This document shows, in pieces, positions 37,218 through 46,728 of a stretch of 64,000 nucleotides of DNA (position 1 is the first letter of the stretch; each line of letters begins with the position of its first letter). Position numbers and translations under genes: made by a program. The notes beneath the pieces were generated by a model, which worked only from the letters and a program-made list of their open reading frames with translations, was not told where the DNA came from and did not search any database. The stretch comes from Psychroserpens damuponensis (lineage in GTDB: Bacteria > Bacteroidota > Bacteroidia > Flavobacteriales > Flavobacteriaceae): assembly GCF_000826655.1 (NCBI RefSeq), contig NZ_JXJO01000011.1:186001-250000 (forward strand), in the 5' to 3' direction.

Positions 37218-38471
37218 ATGTTAGATAATAATCAATTATTACGTTTTACTACAGCTGGAAGTGTAGACGATGGAAAAAGTACTCTTATTGGTCGATTGCT
37301 TTATGATTCTAAATCCATTTTTGAGGATCAATTAGAAGCTATTACTAATACAAGTAAAAAGAAAGGTCACGAAGGTGTAGATTTAGCTTTATTTACTGAT
37401 GGCTTAAAAGACGAAAGAGAGCAAGGTATAACTATTGATGTTGCTTATAGATATTTTACAACGCCAAAACGTAAATTTATCATTGCAGATACTCCTGGGC
37501 ATATACAGTATACTCGTAACATGGTTACTGGAGCTTCAACAGCAAATGCTGCGATTATATTAGTTGATGCAAGACATGGTGTTATTGAGCAAACTAAAAG
37601 ACACTCATTTATTGCTTCGTTACTACAAATACCTCATATTATTGTGTGTATCAATAAAATGGATTTGGTAGATTATGCTGAAGATGCTTACAATAAAGTT
37701 ATTAATCAATTTGAAGAGTTTTCTTCAAAATTATTAGTTCAAGATATTAGATTTATACCAATTAGTGCTCTTAATGGAGATAATGTGGTGAATAGATCTG
37801 AAACAATGAGTTGGTATCAAGGTGCACCTTTATTACATACTTTAGAAACGATGCATATTAGTAGCGATATTAATAAAGTTGATGCTAGATTTCCTGTACA
37901 AACTGTTATTAGACCACAAAGCGAGACGCATAGAGACTATAGAGGTTATGCTGGTAGGGTTGCTAGCGGAATTTTTAGAGTTGGTGATGAGGTCACAGTT
38001 ATGCCATCTGGATTTACATCTAAAATAAAAACGATTGACACTTTAGACAAAACATTAGATCAGGCTTATGCACCTATGTCTATCTCTATGACCTTAGAAG
38101 ATGATATAGATATAAGTAGAGGAGATATGATTGTGCGCTCTAATAACAAGCCCGAATCTGCTCAAGATATTGAAGTCATGTTGTGTTGGTTAAATAATAG
38201 TCCTGCAAAGCCTAGAGCTAAATATAGCATTCGCCATACTAGTAATGAGCAAAAAGCAATGATTAAAGAGGTTGTTTATAAAATTAATGTAGATAGTTTA
38301 GATCGTAATACTGAAGATAAAGATCTAAAAATGAATGATATTTCTAAAGTGAAAATTCGTACTACTAAGCCTTTAATGATTGATTCTTACAGAGAAAATA
38401 GAACCACCGGAAGTATAATATTAGTTGATGATACAACTAATGAAACTGTTGCTGCTGGAATGATTGTTTAA
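37218..38471 (+). CDS. cysN: sulfate adenylyltransferase subunit 1 (GTPase)
   Basis: 417 residues. It has the EF-Tu-like GTPase motifs GSVDDGKST (G1), DTPGHIQYTRNM (G3) and NKMDLVDY (G4), then two beta-barrel domains. It is the standalone form without a fused CysC, consistent with the separate cysC gene. It powers APS formation by CysD. It lies 14 bases after cysD and 8 bases before the DUF4296 lipoprotein gene. Confidence 0.96.
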   Translation: MLDNNQLLRFTTAGSVDDGKSTLIGRLLYDSKSIFEDQLEAITNTSKKKGHEGVDLALFTDGLKDEREQGITIDVAYRYFTTPKRKFIIADTPGHIQYTRNMVTGASTANAAIILVDARHGVIEQTKRHSFIASLLQIPHIIVCINKMDLVDYAEDAYNKVINQFEEFSSKLLVQDIRFIPISALNGDNVVNRSETMSWYQGAPLLHTLETMHISSDINKVDARFPVQTVIRPQSETHRDYRGYAGRVASGIFRVGDEVTVMPSGFTSKIKTIDTLDKTLDQAYAPMSISMTLEDDIDISRGDMIVRSNNKPESAQDIEVMLCWLNNSPAKPRAKYSIRHTSNEQKAMIKEVVYKINVDSLDRNTEDKDLKMNDISKVKIRTTKPLMIDSYRENRTTGSIILVDDTTNETVAAGMIV

Positions 38472-38479
38472 AGTGCTTT

Positions 38480-39424
38480 ATGAAATACCAATCTTTAGTT
38501 CTTTTTATAATAGTTGTAGTTTTATTATCATGTTCTGATAAAAGACCAAAACCAGAGGATCTCATTTCCGAAGAAAAAATGGTTGATGTTATTTATGAGG
38601 CTTCCATTTTAACTAATGCTAAAGGTGTAAACAAGAAGCTATTAGAAGACAATGGTATACAGCCAGAACAGTTTGTTTTTTCAAAATACAATATTGATAG
38701 TTTACAATTTGTAAATAGTTTGAATTACTATGCTAGTTCTATAGAAACGTACGATCTTATTTATACCAAGGTGGACAACCGAATTAATTTAGAGAAAGAA
38801 CGTATTGAAGCGCTTATAGAAAAGCAGGTAAAAGAAAAAAAAGAAAATAAAGAGAGAAAAAGTAATAAAGATAAAATTGTAACTGAAAGAGGTCAATTAA
38901 AATCTAATACAGTTGATACTTTTAATGTTGACTTAGAGGTGTTTAAGTATGAAGATGTTGGACTAAAGGTGTTTGAAACAGATGAAAAATACCGAGAAAA
39001 AAACGTCTTTAAACTCACACGAAAATCTACAATCAATCCTGCTTATTTAAGTGTAAATAACGATAAAACTTCTAAAGGAGAATCAGTAGAGGCCACGATA
39101 TATGTTAAAAAAACGAAAGATAATAGTGCATTTGGTTTTAGAATTTCAGGAATCTATCCTAATAGAGTAGATGCTTTATTTAATTTAAAAGATGGTACGT
39201 TAAAAGCGGTTAAGTCTACAGGTTTATTTACTAATGAAACAGCTTCTATCAAATTGGTTGATAAAGAATGGTATGAGTGTAAGATACGTGTAAAAACTAA
39301 AGTTGATAAAGTAAGAATCGTGTTGGGCCCAACCGATATTGATAAATTGGTAAAAGTATGGGAGTCAAAATCAGATAACCTTTCTCACGTTTATACTACG
39401 ATTCCTGTTTTAATAAGAGAATGA
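38480..39424 (+). CDS. DUF4296 lipoprotein with a C-terminal jelly-roll-like domain
   Basis: 314 residues. Lipoprotein signal with lipobox LLSC (Cys18). A DUF4296-like domain follows (about 22-118, with PEDLISEEKMVDVIYEASIL), then a Lys/Glu linker (about 118-145). The beta-rich domain (about 150-314) ends in IVLGPTDIDKLVKVWE and looks like a concanavalin/jelly-roll fold. It lies between cysN and a sulfotransferase in one operon, so a surface or periplasmic role in handling the sulfated polymer is a reasonable inference. The C-terminal domain has a truncated relative at 33023-33343. Function is not established. Confidence 0.75.
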   Translation: MKYQSLVLFIIVVVLLSCSDKRPKPEDLISEEKMVDVIYEASILTNAKGVNKKLLEDNGIQPEQFVFSKYNIDSLQFVNSLNYYASSIETYDLIYTKVDNRINLEKERIEALIEKQVKEKKENKERKSNKDKIVTERGQLKSNTVDTFNVDLEVFKYEDVGLKVFETDEKYREKNVFKLTRKSTINPAYLSVNNDKTSKGESVEATIYVKKTKDNSAFGFRISGIYPNRVDALFNLKDGTLKAVKSTGLFTNETASIKLVDKEWYECKIRVKTKVDKVRIVLGPTDIDKLVKVWESKSDNLSHVYTTIPVLIRE

Positions 39425-39470
39425 GAGTAACGGTTTATTGCATTTGTAAAAATAGAACCTTCAAAAAAAT

Positions 39471-40370
39471 ATGAATAAAAAACTACCAGATTTTTTAATC
39501 GTAGGAGCTGCAAAATGCGGTACAACCTCTTTAGGAGATTATTTAAACGAACATAAAAACATGTTTATTTGTAATCCCAAAGAGCCAAAGTATTTAACTT
39601 ATAGCTTTTTAGAAAACGCTTATAAAGGCAAAGGTGATGACTTCACAAAAAAGAAGGCTATAAAAACACTAGAAGGCTATAAAGATTTATTTAAGAAGGC
39701 TAAAGATAACCAGTATAAAGGTGAGTCTAGTGTAGATTTGTTATATTATTATGATCAATCTATTCCTGTAATAAAAGAAGTTTTAGGAGATCCTAAAATT
39801 ATTATTATGCTTAGAAATCCTTCAAAAAGAGCATTTTCGGCTTATGGTCATTTAATAAGAGACGGCAGAGAAAATTTGTCATTTATTGAGGGATTAGAAA
39901 AGGAGGATGAAAGAATGAAACTTGATTATGAGTTTATTTGGGCTTATAAAAATGCCAGCTTTTATGCAGATTCCACTAAGGCCTTTTTAGAAAATTTCAC
40001 CAATGTAAAAGTTATCATCTTTGAAGAATTTGTAAAAAATCAAGAAGAAATTACAAATGAAGTTCTAGAATTTTTAGGGGTTAAAAATGAGTCAAATAAC
40101 TTCTCTGAAGTACATAGAAATATTTCGGGTAAACCTAAATCACAATTATTAAACACTTTACTTTTAAAGGATAGTTTTGTGAAATCTATTTTAAAAGCTT
40201 TGTTACCTAGTAGTTTTCGTGCACGAGTTAAGTACGTTATCCAAAAAAACAATTTAAAGCCTTTAGAAACAAAGCAGGATGAGGCTAATTATTTAAATGG
40301 TGTTTTTGATAACGATATAGATAAGCTTCAAGAAATTTTACAGAAAGATTTATCTTTTTGGAAACAATAA
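39471..40370 (+). CDS. PAPS-dependent sulfotransferase
   Basis: 299 residues. It has the 5'-phosphosulfate-binding loop KCGTTSL (15-21) and the 3'-phosphate-binding segment LRNPSKRAFSAY (about 114-125), in the order and spacing of Sulfotransfer_1 enzymes. It has no signal peptide or membrane segment, so it would sulfate a cytoplasmic acceptor such as the lipid-linked repeat unit before export. With cysC/D/N/Q upstream this is the strongest evidence that the cluster makes a sulfated polysaccharide. It follows the DUF4296 gene by 46 bases. Confidence 0.92.
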   Translation: MNKKLPDFLIVGAAKCGTTSLGDYLNEHKNMFICNPKEPKYLTYSFLENAYKGKGDDFTKKKAIKTLEGYKDLFKKAKDNQYKGESSVDLLYYYDQSIPVIKEVLGDPKIIIMLRNPSKRAFSAYGHLIRDGRENLSFIEGLEKEDERMKLDYEFIWAYKNASFYADSTKAFLENFTNVKVIIFEEFVKNQEEITNEVLEFLGVKNESNNFSEVHRNISGKPKSQLLNTLLLKDSFVKSILKALLPSSFRARVKYVIQKNNLKPLETKQDEANYLNGVFDNDIDKLQEILQKDLSFWKQ

Positions 40371-40390
40371 ACATAGTTAATAATAAATAA

Positions 40391-41695
40391 GTGAAATCCC
40401 TTCAATCATTAAAATCTGTGTTTTTTAAGAAGAGTATGAGCGTACTCTTTATAAAGGTTTTTGGAATTTTATTACAGTTTATTGCAATTTTCATCATTAC
40501 TAATAATGCAAGTGAGGTGCTCTTTGGAAAGTTTAACTTTATGAGTTATGCTTTAATTTTATGTGGAGCTATTTGTTTATTAGGGATGAATAATTCTTTT
40601 TTACAGTTTTCTGGAAAGTTACAAGCTCAAAATGATTTCAATCAAGTAGTTTCCTTATACAAACGCATGTTTGTAATTTTAATTTCGAATTTCATTGTTA
40701 TTTTATTGTTTTACAAGTGTTTAAGTGATTGGTTTCGTATTGAGTACTTTGAAGATGAAGATGTTAAAAACTTATTTGACAAAGTGATTTTCGTGCTTTG
40801 TCCTTACACCGTTTCTATTTTAAATTTTCAGGTATTAAGAGGTTTAAATCTCTTATATATGTCTGAAATAGCGTCGAACATTTTTCGATTTGGAGGTTTG
40901 TTAATTTTAAGTTTAGTACTATACGCCTTAAAAGATTATTCATATTTAATAGAGGGTTATATATTCATATTTTATCTAATAAGTTTCGTAACGACGTTAA
41001 TTATTATTTTTCAGCTCATAAAACTAAAAAGTAAATCATTGGTTAAAATTGGGTACAAGGAAATTGTAAAAACATCAATACCAATGTCTTTTAGTTTAAT
41101 CACGCTTCTCATGATGCAGAGCTTTGATGTTTTTATCTTAGAAAAGTACTGGTCGTTTGAACAAGTGGCTTTTTATGGTGCAGCAGTTAAAATTACAACC
41201 GGAATAGGAATTATATTAACAACAATTAATGCGGTAATAGCACCTGATATCTCAAAGCTATATTTTTCCCATCAGTACCAAAAACTAAAAGTATTGATTG
41301 TAAAATCTACGATGTTAAATTTTTATTTAACGATTCCTGCAATACTATTTATTTTTCTTTTTTCTGAAAACATATTAGCATTATTTGGTAAAAATTATGT
41401 CATAGCAAATTCAGCTTTAGTACTCATGATTATTGCTCAAATGTTTAATGCTTTTTGTGGATCTGTTGGTGTTTATCTCAATATGACAGGTAGACAAAAG
41501 GTGTATTTATTTATACTTGTGCTTGCTTTGATGTTAAACATTATCTTAAATTTAATTTTTATTCCACAATATGGTATGTTTGGTGCAGCAGCAGCAACAG
41601 GTATTAGTATGATTTTTTGGAATGTAACAGGTGTGATTTATATTTATAGAAAAGATAAAATAGGTGTGTTTATTTTAAGTAAGTACTTAACATAA
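40391..41695 (+). CDS. wzx: Wzx-like polysaccharide flippase
   Basis: 434 residues with about 12-14 hydrophobic segments and a C-terminal polysaccharide-synthesis domain, of the Wzx/MATE-like flippase family. It moves lipid-linked repeat units across the inner membrane. The start is a GTG at 40391, giving a short basic N-terminus before the first helix; an ATG at 40436 is the alternative and would cut into the usual basic lead. It is 20 bases after the sulfotransferase. Confidence 0.88.
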   Translation: MKSLQSLKSVFFKKSMSVLFIKVFGILLQFIAIFIITNNASEVLFGKFNFMSYALILCGAICLLGMNNSFLQFSGKLQAQNDFNQVVSLYKRMFVILISNFIVILLFYKCLSDWFRIEYFEDEDVKNLFDKVIFVLCPYTVSILNFQVLRGLNLLYMSEIASNIFRFGGLLILSLVLYALKDYSYLIEGYIFIFYLISFVTTLIIIFQLIKLKSKSLVKIGYKEIVKTSIPMSFSLITLLMMQSFDVFILEKYWSFEQVAFYGAAVKITTGIGIILTTINAVIAPDISKLYFSHQYQKLKVLIVKSTMLNFYLTIPAILFIFLFSENILALFGKNYVIANSALVLMIIAQMFNAFCGSVGVYLNMTGRQKVYLFILVLALMLNIILNLIFIPQYGMFGAAAATGISMIFWNVTGVIYIYRKDKIGVFILSKYLT

Positions 41696-41786
41696 AGCAT
41701 CAGTCGCAAAAACACTAAGTAAATCGCGTATGGGTTTACATTTAATAATATCATTTGATGTTATTTCTTACATCTACTGTTTATAT

Positions 41787-41794
41787 TATATTTG
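41787..41794 (+). promoter_or_regulatory. -7 box TATATTTG before the polymerase gene
   Basis: An exact TAnnTTTG match in the 207-base spacer after wzx. Predicted start is near 41798, with a leader of about 105 bases. The remainder of the spacer is AT-rich with no other signal that I can support. Confidence 0.55.
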
Positions 41795-41902
41795 CTTTAT
41801 ATTTATTAAAATTTAATCTCTGTACTTAAATTGTAATTTGACCATTTTAAATTATTAAACAATAGAGAACTATATAAACATGCTATAAGAAGTATCAATT
41901 TA

Positions 41903-43333
41903 ATGAAGGGCAAGACTATATTTTTATTACTTTTTGTATCGCTTTTTTTGCCGTTGCTACTTTTTACTGTTGTACCTGTTTATCTAAAATTACTTTTTAC
42001 CCTTAACTTTCTCGTCCTGTTTGTAATTACTTTAATGTATTTATATAAGGATTCTAGGTTTTCTCCAATTTTAGCCGCTTTTATTGTATTTAGTTTCTTG
42101 TTTTTCATACTAGCTCCAATGCTTCAAATACATGATGTATACAAGCTCAATGATTTAAAAATGCCTAATAAAATGATCTATAAAGATTATTTAATGGTAA
42201 AAACAAATCTGTATATTTTCTTGTTTAACGTTGTCGTTTTTATCGCTTACCGCTTCTTCATGTCAAGAAAGGCTAAATTAAAGCCCTACAAAACTGATAA
42301 ATACTTGCCTATTCATATTTTGATTTTATTTGGTATTAGTATTGCGATTCTCTTAATTAATTTTGACTATATAAAAGCTGAATATTTCGAACATAACTAT
42401 TTAGCATTAGTAGGCACCTCTAAATCGGCTTTGCTATTAAGAGAGAAAATCATTTTAATGATCCCTTTTCCTGCATTTATTTTAAGTATCTACTATATTA
42501 AAAAAGCTAAGAAAAAAAACACTAACTATTACATCATTTTACTGGTTTCAATCCTGTTTTTAATCTTATTACTACTCATAAAAAATCCTCTTACCGAAAA
42601 GAGAAATGCTCTTGGGCCAATTTATTTAACTATAATTTTCTTTTTAATACCTAGATTGTTAAATACAAATTTTAAGTCGTTGTTGTTCTTATTTTTTGCA
42701 ATGGTGATTATATTTCCTACCATTTCGCTAATCACACATTCTGGTTACTCATTAGAGCAACTAAGGGCTAATCCTAAATTATTACTTTATCAACTTAAAA
42801 ATCATGGTGTATCTAATACATTTACAACGTTAAATTATGATGCGTTTATTAATTTTTCTGCTACAATAGAACATGTCGAGAGAGATGGATTGTCATATGG
42901 AAGACAACTGTCTGGAGGTGTTTTTTTCTTTGTGCCTAGAAAAATATGGGTAGATAAGCCAATATCGACAGGTGAGTATATTGGAGAATATTTAGAAAGA
43001 GAATATAAAGAAAAAGGGAAAAGAAGTTTTAACAATTTATCTAACCCTTTAGTGTCTGAAGGCTACATAAATTTTGGGATAGTAGGTATTATATTATTTG
43101 CAATAATTTTAGCCTATTTTCTATTTATGATGTCTGTTTGGATAAATAGCCGAGATCCATTAAAAGTTGCAGCAGGATTTTATGCATCAATGCATATGAT
43201 ATTTTTCTTGAGAGGTGATTTTACTAATGGTTACGCCTTTTTGATTGCTAGTTTTGTGGTTATTTTGTTGATACCAAAAATTTATTTTATTTTGTTTAGA
43301 ACGGCATTAAAAAAACAGTCAAAAAATGCCTAA
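41903..43333 (+). CDS. wzy: Wzy-like oligosaccharide repeat-unit polymerase
   Basis: 476 residues with about 11-12 membrane segments. A long loop near residues 295-385 contains LSGGVFFFVPRKIW, PISTGEYIGEYL and EGYINFGIVG, typical of O-antigen/exopolysaccharide polymerases of the Wzy (oligosaccharide repeat unit polymerase) group. It would join flipped repeat units on the periplasmic side. It overlaps the next gene by 8 bases. Confidence 0.82.
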   Translation: MKGKTIFLLLFVSLFLPLLLFTVVPVYLKLLFTLNFLVLFVITLMYLYKDSRFSPILAAFIVFSFLFFILAPMLQIHDVYKLNDLKMPNKMIYKDYLMVKTNLYIFLFNVVVFIAYRFFMSRKAKLKPYKTDKYLPIHILILFGISIAILLINFDYIKAEYFEHNYLALVGTSKSALLLREKIILMIPFPAFILSIYYIKKAKKKNTNYYIILLVSILFLILLLLIKNPLTEKRNALGPIYLTIIFFLIPRLLNTNFKSLLFLFFAMVIIFPTISLITHSGYSLEQLRANPKLLLYQLKNHGVSNTFTTLNYDAFINFSATIEHVERDGLSYGRQLSGGVFFFVPRKIWVDKPISTGEYIGEYLEREYKEKGKRSFNNLSNPLVSEGYINFGIVGIILFAIILAYFLFMMSVWINSRDPLKVAAGFYASMHMIFFLRGDFTNGYAFLIASFVVILLIPKIYFILFRTALKKQSKNA

Positions 43334-44555
43334 AAAAATGCCTACACAATTATTAAATATATTTCTAGTATTAAATAGTGCTATAATTCTTGTGCCTGAT
43401 AAATTTAAAGGAGTTCCTGTAATAGGGCTTTTATTAAGTACAATTTATTATTATGTGGTTAATAAATCTGATAATAAGTTTAAGTTTAAACTGTTTTTCA
43501 TAAGTACGAGTTTCTTTCTAATTCTATTACTTAGTATTTTATATTCAGAAGACCTTAGTTATGCCTTTAGAAAATTAGAAACAGGACTTTCTCTTATCGC
43601 TTACCCTATTGTGTTTGTTTTAATATATAACTGTAAAGAGCAAATTAATAAATCAGTTATTCAAACTCTAAAATGGGTTTTCATACTCACTTTAGTTTTC
43701 TTTTTAGTTACAACATTTACATATTACTTTTTAACAGAGCCGTATTATACATTTAAGAGTACTATCATTCATTATCATACGCTAGTAGACTTGAGAATAA
43801 TTGGCTATGAAATTCATTCTATTTATTTATCAATGCATATAGGTGTTGCCATTATCTTTTTAATAGATATTATCTACAACATCAAGAGGCCTAAAGTCAT
43901 ATATCCCGTTCTCTTATTAATCTTGCTTTTTGTTTTTCTAGCCATATTAAATAAAAAAGGACCTATTATAGGTTTAGGTATAGTTGGCATATTATATTTT
44001 ATAAAAACTAAAACTAAGAGTAAAACCGCCTTATATTTTTTAATTTTTGGAGGCATTTTTATGTTAACACTAGTCTTTATTCCTAAGTTTAATAACATCA
44101 ATAGGTTTAAAGAATTGGTTGATATCGAAGGTTTAACCAAAAACCCTAAATCATCAACAGCAACGCGACTCATGATTTATAAATGTGCTATTATACAAGC
44201 AATAGAGTCTCCAATAATTGGTTATGGTTGGGGAGATACAAGAGATGTTTTAAATGAATGTTATGAAGCTAATCCAAACATATCAGTACGAAGTTATAAT
44301 ACGCACAATCAGTTTTTAAGTATCCTCTTACACGCAGGTGTAATTGGGCTGTTTGTGTTTCTTTATTACTTTTATTATATATTTAAATTTTCTAATAAAA
44401 ATAGAAATCAACTATTGTTTTTTTTATTATTGTACTTTGGTTTAAACATGCTTTCAGAGAATATTCTTGAGCGCGAAGATGGTGTTATATTTTATTCCTT
44501 CTTTATTAATTTATTTCTGTTTACATCTAAATTAAACGAATCAACTGAGACATAG
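43326..44555 (+). CDS. O-antigen ligase/polymerase family (Wzy_C) membrane protein
   Basis: 409 residues with about 10-12 membrane segments and a periplasmic loop (about 270-330) containing ATRLMIYKCAI, GYGWGDTRDVL and NTHNQFLSILLHAG. That pattern matches the Wzy_C/O-antigen ligase domain. It may ligate the polymer to an acceptor or act as a second polymerase. The ATG at 43338 is an alternative start. It overlaps the upstream polymerase gene, so the two are made together. Confidence 0.83.
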   Translation: MPKKMPTQLLNIFLVLNSAIILVPDKFKGVPVIGLLLSTIYYYVVNKSDNKFKFKLFFISTSFFLILLLSILYSEDLSYAFRKLETGLSLIAYPIVFVLIYNCKEQINKSVIQTLKWVFILTLVFFLVTTFTYYFLTEPYYTFKSTIIHYHTLVDLRIIGYEIHSIYLSMHIGVAIIFLIDIIYNIKRPKVIYPVLLLILLFVFLAILNKKGPIIGLGIVGILYFIKTKTKSKTALYFLIFGGIFMLTLVFIPKFNNINRFKELVDIEGLTKNPKSSTATRLMIYKCAIIQAIESPIIGYGWGDTRDVLNECYEANPNISVRSYNTHNQFLSILLHAGVIGLFVFLYYFYYIFKFSNKNRNQLLFFLLLYFGLNMLSENILEREDGVIFYSFFINLFLFTSKLNESTET

Positions 44556-44584
44556 TAATCCGTTGATATTATAAACTTTTTGTA

Positions 44585-45667
44585 ATGAACGTTATACACG
44601 TATTAGAAGATTTTTCATTTCAAAGTGGTGGTATTAGAACCGTTGTTTTAGATTTACATACAAGATTATTAAATCATAACATTAACTCTAAAATACTTAC
44701 CACAAGAATAGAGGAAGGAGATCAAGCTATAAAAGTTGAAGGAGAATCTACACCATGGCGTTATTCTAAAAACCTAAAAAGCACTTTAAATACACTTAAT
44801 AACCAAAATAAAATAAGCATCATACATATTCATGGTGTTTGGATGTATCCACAATACGCAGCTGCAAAATTTGCCAAACAACATCATATTCCTTTTTTAA
44901 TTACCTGTCATGGTATGTATGAACCATGGTTGTGGTCACAAGGAACATTAAAGAAGAAACTATACTTTAATTTAGTTGTAAAATCTGTATTTGCAAAAGC
45001 TAATTATTTGCATGTAATTACAAATAATGAAGCTAACAAAATAAAAACCCTATTCCCAAATACACCTACGGTAGAAATTCCTAATTTAATCGATTCAAAT
45101 CTTGCAGAAGAAGGTGAATATAATACAAATGAAAAATACGTTTTATACGTAGGAAGATTAGATTCAAAAAAAGGAATAGATCTACTCATAAAAGCTTTTT
45201 CAAATATAAACCCAGAAGGCTTTAAACTAAAAATAGCTGGTAACTTTAGTGACTATAAACAAAAATTAGACGAATTAGTGGTATCGCTAGGCATGGAGCA
45301 CAAAGTTGAGTTTTTAGGTCTAATCACTGGTGAAGAAAAAATAGTTTACTTTAAAAATGCTCATGTTTTTGTAGCGCCTTCACACTCTGAAGTTGTAGGT
45401 ATGGTTAATCTAGAAGCTGCCATCTATAAAACACCTGTGATTACTACTTTTCAAACAGGTTTGAAAAAAGAATGGTCTCAAAATGGTGGAATGCTTGTGA
45501 ACCCAAATTTAAATGAGATAGAAACCGCATTGAAAACAGCACTTAATTGGACCGTAAAACAAAGAAACGATAACGGACTAAAACTTCATAATTTTGTTTT
45601 AAAATCATATTCTTGGCAATATAGATTTAACGATTGGGTTAAACTCTACCAAAATATGCTCAATTAA
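44585..45667 (+). CDS. family 4 glycosyltransferase
   Basis: 360 residues, a GT-B fold retaining enzyme. The N-terminal GGIRTVVLDL loop, the C-terminal YVGRLDSKKGIDLLIKAF segment and the E-x7-E motif SEVVGMVNLEA (near residue 265) are typical of GT4. It adds one sugar to the lipid-linked repeat unit; the sugar cannot be read from sequence. It is 29 bases after the Wzy_C gene. Confidence 0.9.
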   Translation: MNVIHVLEDFSFQSGGIRTVVLDLHTRLLNHNINSKILTTRIEEGDQAIKVEGESTPWRYSKNLKSTLNTLNNQNKISIIHIHGVWMYPQYAAAKFAKQHHIPFLITCHGMYEPWLWSQGTLKKKLYFNLVVKSVFAKANYLHVITNNEANKIKTLFPNTPTVEIPNLIDSNLAEEGEYNTNEKYVLYVGRLDSKKGIDLLIKAFSNINPEGFKLKIAGNFSDYKQKLDELVVSLGMEHKVEFLGLITGEEKIVYFKNAHVFVAPSHSEVVGMVNLEAAIYKTPVITTFQTGLKKEWSQNGGMLVNPNLNEIETALKTALNWTVKQRNDNGLKLHNFVLKSYSWQYRFNDWVKLYQNMLN

Positions 45668-45740
45668 GCCTAGAATAAGTCATTTTAACTAATAAAAGAT
45701 GAGTTTTTTTATTTTTTTAGAGATAAACAAATGATAATTT

Positions 45741-45748
45741 TATCTTTG
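45741..45748 (+). promoter_or_regulatory. -7 box TATCTTTG before the epimerase gene
   Basis: An exact TAnnTTTG match. Predicted start is near 45752, with a 14-base leader to ATG 45766. Confidence 0.6.
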
Positions 45749-45765
45749 AGATTATTTTAAAGTTG

Positions 45766-46728
45766 ATGAAGAAAAAAATCTTAGTTACTGGCGGTTCAGG
45801 TTTTATAGGAACTAATCTTATTGAATACTATAAAGATAGGTACGAAGTTTTAAACCTAGACAATTCAAAACCAAGAAATCAATCCCATTCTTCGTACTGG
45901 AGAGACATCGATATTTTAGACAAAGACAAAACAATACAACTTTTTAAAGATTTTCAACCACATTATGTTTTACACATGGCAGCGAGAACAGATCTCGATG
46001 GTAAAACATTAGATGATTATGCAGCTAATATTAAAGGTGTTGAAAACATAATTACCGCTATAAATCAAACAAAATCTATAGAAAAAGTCATTTTTGCTTC
46101 AAGTAGGCTGGTTTGTGAAATAGGCTATACGCCTAAAAATGAATTTGATTATAAACCCTCAACCGTTTATGGAGAAAGTAAAATAGTTGGAGAGAAAATA
46201 GTTAGAGATTCTAAGCAATTAGAAAACAATTGGATAATTGTGAGACCTACATCACTTTGGGGACCATGGTTTGATATTCCTTATAAAAACTTTTTTGACT
46301 CTATCAAACGTAAAGTTTACGTGCATCCAAAAGGAGTAAGTATTCATAAAAATTTTGGTTTCGTAGGCAATTGTGTTCATATACTAGATAAATTATTATT
46401 TGATAATACATTAAACACTCAAACGGTTTATTTGTCAGATTTTAAACCATTAGAAGTGAAACAATGGGCTAATATTATTTCAAATAAATTTCATGGACAC
46501 GATATTAAATCTGTACCTTTATTTGTATTAAAAACATTAGCTATAGCTGGTGACATTTTAAAAAAATTAGGCTATAATTCACCTCCAATAACCTCATTTA
46601 GGTTAGATAATATCATGACCAACATGATTTATGATACCACTAAAGTTGAAGAAGTTGTAGGAGCGCTACCTTATAGTTTAGAAGAAGGAACAACAATAAC
46701 ATACAACTGGTATAAAGCACATAATTAA
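45766..46728 (+). CDS. NAD-dependent epimerase/dehydratase
   Basis: 320 residues from ATG 45766; a TTG immediately before it at 45763 is not needed. An extended short-chain dehydrogenase with GGSGFIGTNL at the N-terminus, HMAARTDLDG in the central strand and the catalytic tyrosine and lysine in VYGESK. The exact sugar nucleotide is unclear. It is coupled to the acetyltransferase gene by one overlapping base. Confidence 0.88.
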   Translation: MKKKILVTGGSGFIGTNLIEYYKDRYEVLNLDNSKPRNQSHSSYWRDIDILDKDKTIQLFKDFQPHYVLHMAARTDLDGKTLDDYAANIKGVENIITAINQTKSIEKVIFASSRLVCEIGYTPKNEFDYKPSTVYGESKIVGEKIVRDSKQLENNWIIVRPTSLWGPWFDIPYKNFFDSIKRKVYVHPKGVSIHKNFGFVGNCVHILDKLLFDNTLNTQTVYLSDFKPLEVKQWANIISNKFHGHDIKSVPLFVLKTLAIAGDILKKLGYNSPPITSFRLDNIMTNMIYDTTKVEEVVGALPYSLEEGTTITYNWYKAHN

